A DNA stretch of 64,000 bases from CAJXVY01 sp965657575 (GTDB lineage Bacteria; Actinomycetota; Actinomycetes; Actinomycetales; Microbacteriaceae). Positions 61,142 to 64,000 of the stretch are shown piece by piece (within the stretch, counting starts at the first letter, position 1; each line of letters begins with the position of its first letter). A program made the translations under genes and the position numbers. The notes under the pieces are model-generated. The model had not been told where the DNA came from. It saw only the letters and a list, made by a program, of their open reading frames with translations, and ran no database searches. Where the stretch lies: NCBI GenBank assembly GCA_965657575.1, contig CBFHOK010000002.1, positions 79,742 through 143,741 of the forward strand, in the 5' to 3' direction.

Positions 61142-61936
61142 CTAAGTCCCCTTCACCAGCGCTTCAATACTTCCATCCCATTCCGGGATTGTTCTATCAC
61201 CTTTATTCAACCAGATTAGATACTCCTGGTTCCCAGTTGCACCCTTGATTGGTGATTGCTCAATTCCTAAAACATTGAACCCAAGCTTTTTGGCCGAATC
61301 AATCACCTGATCAATAGACCTTTTTCGCTCTCGCCAATCGCTAACAACGCCAGATGCGGTCAATGAGTGCTGACCCACTTCAAACTGCGGTTTTATCAAT
61401 CCAATAAAGTCAAGCCTTCCCGAAAGGGAGTAAACAATTGGCAGAGCGTGAGTGATTGAAATAAAGCTCAAATCACAAACCACCAGGGATAATTTCCTAA
61501 AGTCTTCATTTATCTCAACCAGTTGAGACTGCGAGAACTCTCTAATGTTTTGGTTTGAAATCTCAATCACAGCTTCGTTTTCAGCTATTGGTTGCGCTAG
61601 CTGTGCTGTCCCGACATCTAGGGCTAAAACCAACTTCGCCTCGCGCTGCAATAAGCAATCGGTAAACCCTCCGGTCGAGGCACCGATATCTAGACAAATT
61701 TTTCCCTGCGGGTCGATACCGAATCGATCTAGAGCGTGATCAAGTTTGAATCCAGCGCGAGAGACAAAATTCTTTGCCTCCAAAACAACCAACTCTTGGT
61801 CCTCGGTTACCTTAATTGAGGGCTTCAGAACTTTCTTGCCGTCGACCTCAACTATTCCTCGTGCGATTAGTTGCGCGGCTTGAGACCTTGAGCTAGCAAG
61901 GCCCAGCTCAAAAAGCCTGCTATCAATTCGAGTCAT
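61142..61936 (-). CDS. tlyA: TlyA-family rRNA 2'-O-methyltransferase
   Basis: Methylates 2'-O positions of 16S/23S rRNA in mycobacteria, where loss gives capreomycin resistance. 264 residues from the ATG at 61936 (a TTG at 61945 is the longer option): an N-terminal S4 domain (RIDSRLFELGLASSRSQAAQLI, about 3-60), then an FtsJ-like Rossmann fold with CLDIGASTGGFTDCLLQ and VVCDLSFISITHALP. It overlaps the tiny upstream ORF by 14 bases and lacks its own ribosome site, so it probably depends on translational coupling. Confidence 0.94.
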   Translation of the reverse strand: MTRIDSRLFELGLASSRSQAAQLIARGIVEVDGKKVLKPSIKVTEDQELVVLEAKNFVSRAGFKLDHALDRFGIDPQGKICLDIGASTGGFTDCLLQREAKLVLALDVGTAQLAQPIAENEAVIEISNQNIREFSQSQLVEINEDFRKLSLVVCDLSFISITHALPIVYSLSGRLDFIGLIKPQFEVGQHSLTASGVVSDWRERKRSIDQVIDSAKKLGFNVLGIEQSPIKGATGNQEYLIWLNKGDRTIPEWDGSIEALVKGT

Positions 61937-62036
61937 CGGAGGCAATCTGATCCAGTGCCTTTTCGATTAGAGCTGGCCTATCCTCAATCTCCGCTGATTG
62001 AATTTCTGCCACTAGTTCATCAAAGTCTTTTTCCAA
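61923..62036 (-). CDS. tiny ORF between the HAD phosphatase and tlyA (Rv1693-like position)
   Basis: A 37-residue frame from the TTG at 62036: MEKDFDELVAEIQSA followed by an acidic helix-like stretch (EIEDRPALIEKALDQI) ending in SDDSN. GGGAG lies five bases upstream. A GTG at 62042 overlapping the HAD stop would give 39 residues. M. tuberculosis has a short gene (Rv1693) at the same place between the HAD gene and tlyA; sequence similarity cannot be judged at this length. Its main visible role may be to couple translation into tlyA, which starts within it. Confidence 0.55.
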   Translation of the reverse strand: MEKDFDELVAEIQSAEIEDRPALIEKALDQIASDDSN

Positions 62037-62038
62037 AA

Positions 62039-63007
62039 TCACTCCCAATAGAGATCTTTTTGGACATCCATTGCATAGATGGCCATCTCACTACCCCAGA
62101 CTACAGAGCAAGCGGCCCTCAAAACATCAATTCTGGAGCCACTGTTTATAAGTCTCACTTTATTTCCCAAAAGCTCTACCTGAGCGGGACCTGATTTATA
62201 CCCGTATTTAGTCTTCTTGGGTGGCTTGTGTTTTTCCAATATCTCACTCACGCTTTCCAGCAAGTATGTAGGTCTACTCCCCTTGGCGGCACTGATTGTC
62301 TCTTTGCCAGTGGCTATACCGGTGAATACAAGCGCTGAATCAATGTCTGCATTATTTGCACCCAAAATATCTGTATCTATTCGGTCACCTATAAACAACG
62401 GGTTTGTCATACCGAGTTGTTTTTTAGCAGTATCAAAGATCTTTCTGGCTGGTTTTCCAGCAAACTCCGGAAGGTGACCAACAGCGGTGTGAACAGCACT
62501 CACCAGTGTTCCATTTCCGGGTGCTATGCCTCGCTCCAGCGGAATAGTCCAGTCCTGATTGGTGGCCAACCAAAGCGCACCGTTGTTAATCGCATAACTT
62601 GCCTCGGCAAGGTCTTTCCAGCCAATATCAGGTGAAAATCCCTGGATGACAGCATCGGGCCCATCATCAGCACTGGTAACAACTTCAAAGCCGTGATCTG
62701 AAACGGCTTTTCGAAGACCGTCTCCCCCAATAACTAAAACCTTGCCAGTAATCTGCTCGCTTAGCATCTCAGCTGCCGCCATAGCTGAGGAAATAACTTG
62801 AGACTCATCTAGATTGAGCCCAAAACCCCTGAGCTGGTCAGCAATCTGACCCTGGGTCCTCGATGCGTTATTTGTAACATATCCGATTGGCATCTTGGCA
62901 GATAATTTGCCAATGGTTTCAATTGCATCCGCTATTGGCTCACGGCCTCGATAGACAACCCCATCGAGATCCAGCAGCAACCCGTCGTAGTTATCTATTA
63001 GTTTCAT
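62039..63007 (-). CDS. HAD-superfamily phosphatase, NagD/p-nitrophenylphosphatase-like
   Basis: 322 residues. HAD motif I DLDGVVYRGREP (nucleophile Asp at the DLDG), motif II YVTNNASRTQ, lysine/aspartate motif GDRIDTDILGANNADID, with a C2 cap domain between. The C-terminal third beyond residue 250 is an added basic/aromatic region. Rv1692-like proteins of this position dephosphorylate glycerol 3-phosphate; that is family knowledge, not shown here. The ATG overlaps the stop of the upstream TPR gene by four bases. Confidence 0.88.
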   Translation of the reverse strand: MKLIDNYDGLLLDLDGVVYRGREPIADAIETIGKLSAKMPIGYVTNNASRTQGQIADQLRGFGLNLDESQVISSAMAAAEMLSEQITGKVLVIGGDGLRKAVSDHGFEVVTSADDGPDAVIQGFSPDIGWKDLAEASYAINNGALWLATNQDWTIPLERGIAPGNGTLVSAVHTAVGHLPEFAGKPARKIFDTAKKQLGMTNPLFIGDRIDTDILGANNADIDSALVFTGIATGKETISAAKGSRPTYLLESVSEILEKHKPPKKTKYGYKSGPAQVELLGNKVRLINSGSRIDVLRAACSVVWGSEMAIYAMDVQKDLYWE

Positions 63008-63855
63008 CGGCCCCGACTACCGCCTCGGAAATTCTTATTTGGACCATCTTTTCTTGGTGGACGCGAGTCCCTGCCACGAGGTTCTCTTTTGCGATCTTCG
63101 TACTTAACCTTCGGCTGATATGGCTCCGGAATTTGTATTTCTTCAATCAGCTCAAATTCCTCGGCTGTTTGCTCAGCTAACGCATTCTCGGCACGCTCTG
63201 CAAGAGTTACCCACTTAGAGCTATCCCTACCAAGCTCTTCAAGGCATTCCGCATAAGCTCTAAACAGTGCTATTGATTGAGGAATGATTCCCTTTGGTGA
63301 CAGCTCAGCAATCTCCAACTCTTCCAAAGCAAGCTCAGGCTGCTCCATATCCAGCCTTGCCCCGCTAAGCGCGATCGCAAGATTTATCCGAACACCCTTT
63401 GAAAGCTCTTGGCGATCAACCTCTCTGGCCGCATCTAATGCTCTTTGTGGCCTGCCCATGCCACGCTCGCAGTCAACAATCAGCGGTATCTGCTCATTGC
63501 TCCCGGTAAGTCTCCTATGGGTGAGTAGCTCTCTTAGGGCCAATGCGAAATCACCTACAGAATAGGCGGTAATACCGACTGTTTCGTGAACGATTGCCAA
63601 CCTGCCAGCCCGGTTGAGAGCAGCTAGAGCGTGTTTATGGGCAAGTTCCGGGTCGCTATCAATCAACAGTGATGTCATAGCAAGGTGTCTTGCAACCCAT
63701 TCGGCATTTTCTTCACTGAGAGTCTTCAGTTGAACCCTCACCGATATATCAAGATCATCGGGCGTGATTTCAGGCGGAATCATTGGAGACTTCGGCTTAT
63801 CGCGTCCCGCGTAAGCCTTCGAATTCTTATAATCCTTTGAATAATTCTTGTCCAA
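63004..63855 (-). CDS. TPR-like protein with a basic, arginine/glycine-rich tail
   Basis: 283 residues, function unknown. A basic N-terminus (about 1-25) precedes a helical-repeat region (about 35-215) with TPR-like A/L/E patterning such as HKHALAALNRAGRLAIVHET and GDFALALRELLTHRRL, and ends in a low-complexity tail rich in R, G, P and D (about 240-283) that could bind RNA. The position in front of the HAD-tlyA genes matches Rv1691. The TTG start has AAGGA upstream. It lies only about 15 bases after the 5S rRNA terminator stem. Confidence 0.82.
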   Translation of the reverse strand: MDKNYSKDYKNSKAYAGRDKPKSPMIPPEITPDDLDISVRVQLKTLSEENAEWVARHLAMTSLLIDSDPELAHKHALAALNRAGRLAIVHETVGITAYSVGDFALALRELLTHRRLTGSNEQIPLIVDCERGMGRPQRALDAAREVDRQELSKGVRINLAIALSGARLDMEQPELALEELEIAELSPKGIIPQSIALFRAYAECLEELGRDSSKWVTLAERAENALAEQTAEEFELIEEIQIPEPYQPKVKYEDRKREPRGRDSRPPRKDGPNKNFRGGSRGR

Positions 63856-63869
63856 GTAAATTCCTTAAA

Positions 63870-63900
63870 GTGAAATGGCCACCCCTGAGGGTGGCCATTT
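63870..63900 (-). terminator. rRNA operon terminator
   Basis: AAATGGCCACCC and GGGTGGCCATTT form a 12-bp stem with a four-base loop, about 10 bases after the 3' end of 5S rRNA on the minus strand. The T run is short (TTTCACTTT), so termination may be partial and could let transcription pass into the TPR gene. Confidence 0.82.
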
Positions 63901-63910
63901 GCTAATTTAA

Positions 63911-64000
63911 GTCCGGCGGTGTCCTACTCTCCCACAGAGTCCCCCCTGCAGTACCATCGGCGCTGAGAGCCTTAACTTCCGGGTTCGGAATGTAACCGGG
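63911..64000 (-). rRNA. rrf: 5S ribosomal RNA, 3' part
   Basis: The minus strand matches the conserved 3' three quarters of 5S rRNA: GGTTACATTCCGAACCCGGA, GCGCCGATGGTACTGCAGGG, GTGGGAGAGTAGGACACCGC and the terminal CCGGAC. The 5' end lies beyond the right edge. It is presumably the last gene of an rRNA operon on the minus strand; 23S is not in the window. The 3' end is set near 63911 by pairing expectations. Confidence 0.96.

Noticed and set aside
1..64000. CRISPR arrays, insertion sequences, prophage genes
   Set aside because: No repeat-spacer arrays, transposase motifs, terminal inverted repeats or phage structural genes were seen on either strand.

Overview
The window reads as chromosomal core DNA of a streamlined, moderate-G+C actinobacterium. 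Supporting signs are a dcw cluster without ftsA but with wag31, sepF, yggS and yggT; a GarA-type FHA protein next to FtsR; a fused cmk-der gene; TlyA; a class II DAHP synthase beside an Rv2175c-type regulator; and M. tuberculosis-like gene neighbourhoods. Extreme compaction and non-Corynebacteriales traits suggest Microbacteriaceae, possibly the planktonic Luna/Rhodoluna/Aquiluna type; that placement is inference. No stretch longer than about 150 bases lacks a gene, and I see no phage, insertion sequence or CRISPR array.

Layout. 0-2.6 kb: cytochrome aa3 oxidase genes ctaC and ctaD (ctaD runs off the left edge) behind a terminator that follows erpA. 2.9-9.2 kb: an M20 peptidase, a divergent DUF3043/aldo-keto reductase pair, hisD-nrdR-pyrD, and a flavin reductase. 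9.2-30.9 kb: one long minus-strand run, mraZ-rsmH-ftsL-ftsI-murE-murF-mraY-murD-ftsW-murG-murC-ftsQ, ftsZ-yggS-sepF-yggT-wag31-lspA-rluD, dnaE. It makes the peptidoglycan precursors, builds the divisome and tip-growth scaffold, and starts at a promoter covered by MraZ boxes. 31-39 kb: DUF3040, a polyprenyl synthase, an Rv2175c-like regulator, aroG, an acyltransferase, a ROK kinase, an acyl-CoA synthetase, deformylase and a MinD-like ATPase. 39-46 kb: pyruvate carboxylase, an orphan ParA, two MerR regulators (one FtsR), GarA, and a phosphatidylglycerophosphate synthase-like gene. 46-49.6 kb: the most accessory-looking part, with a DUF368 lipid-carrier transporter, a DUF2892 protein behind a CsoR-type palindrome, a cupin, a multicopper oxidase, tRNA-Pro(GGG) and a 59-residue membrane protein. 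49.6-56 kb: cmk-der, tyrA, aroH, rluB-type synthase, scpB, scpA, parA, xerD. 57-64 kb: pyrG, recN, nadK, tlyA, a tiny ORF, a HAD phosphatase, a TPR-like protein, then the terminator and 3' part of a 5S rRNA gene.

Three architectural patterns recur. Six of seven convergent gene pairs end in the same 4-bp stop-codon overlap and the seventh pair abuts. Many lone genes have a TANNNT box 6-7 bases before the start codon and no Shine-Dalgarno, as expected of leaderless mRNAs. At least three divergent pairs appear to share one self-complementary TANNNTA -10 box. The observations I rate highest are these patterns, the CsoR-type operator at 46950-46965, tandem inverted repeats in the ftsZ leader, the altered substrate loop of MurE, and the GarA phospho-site change.
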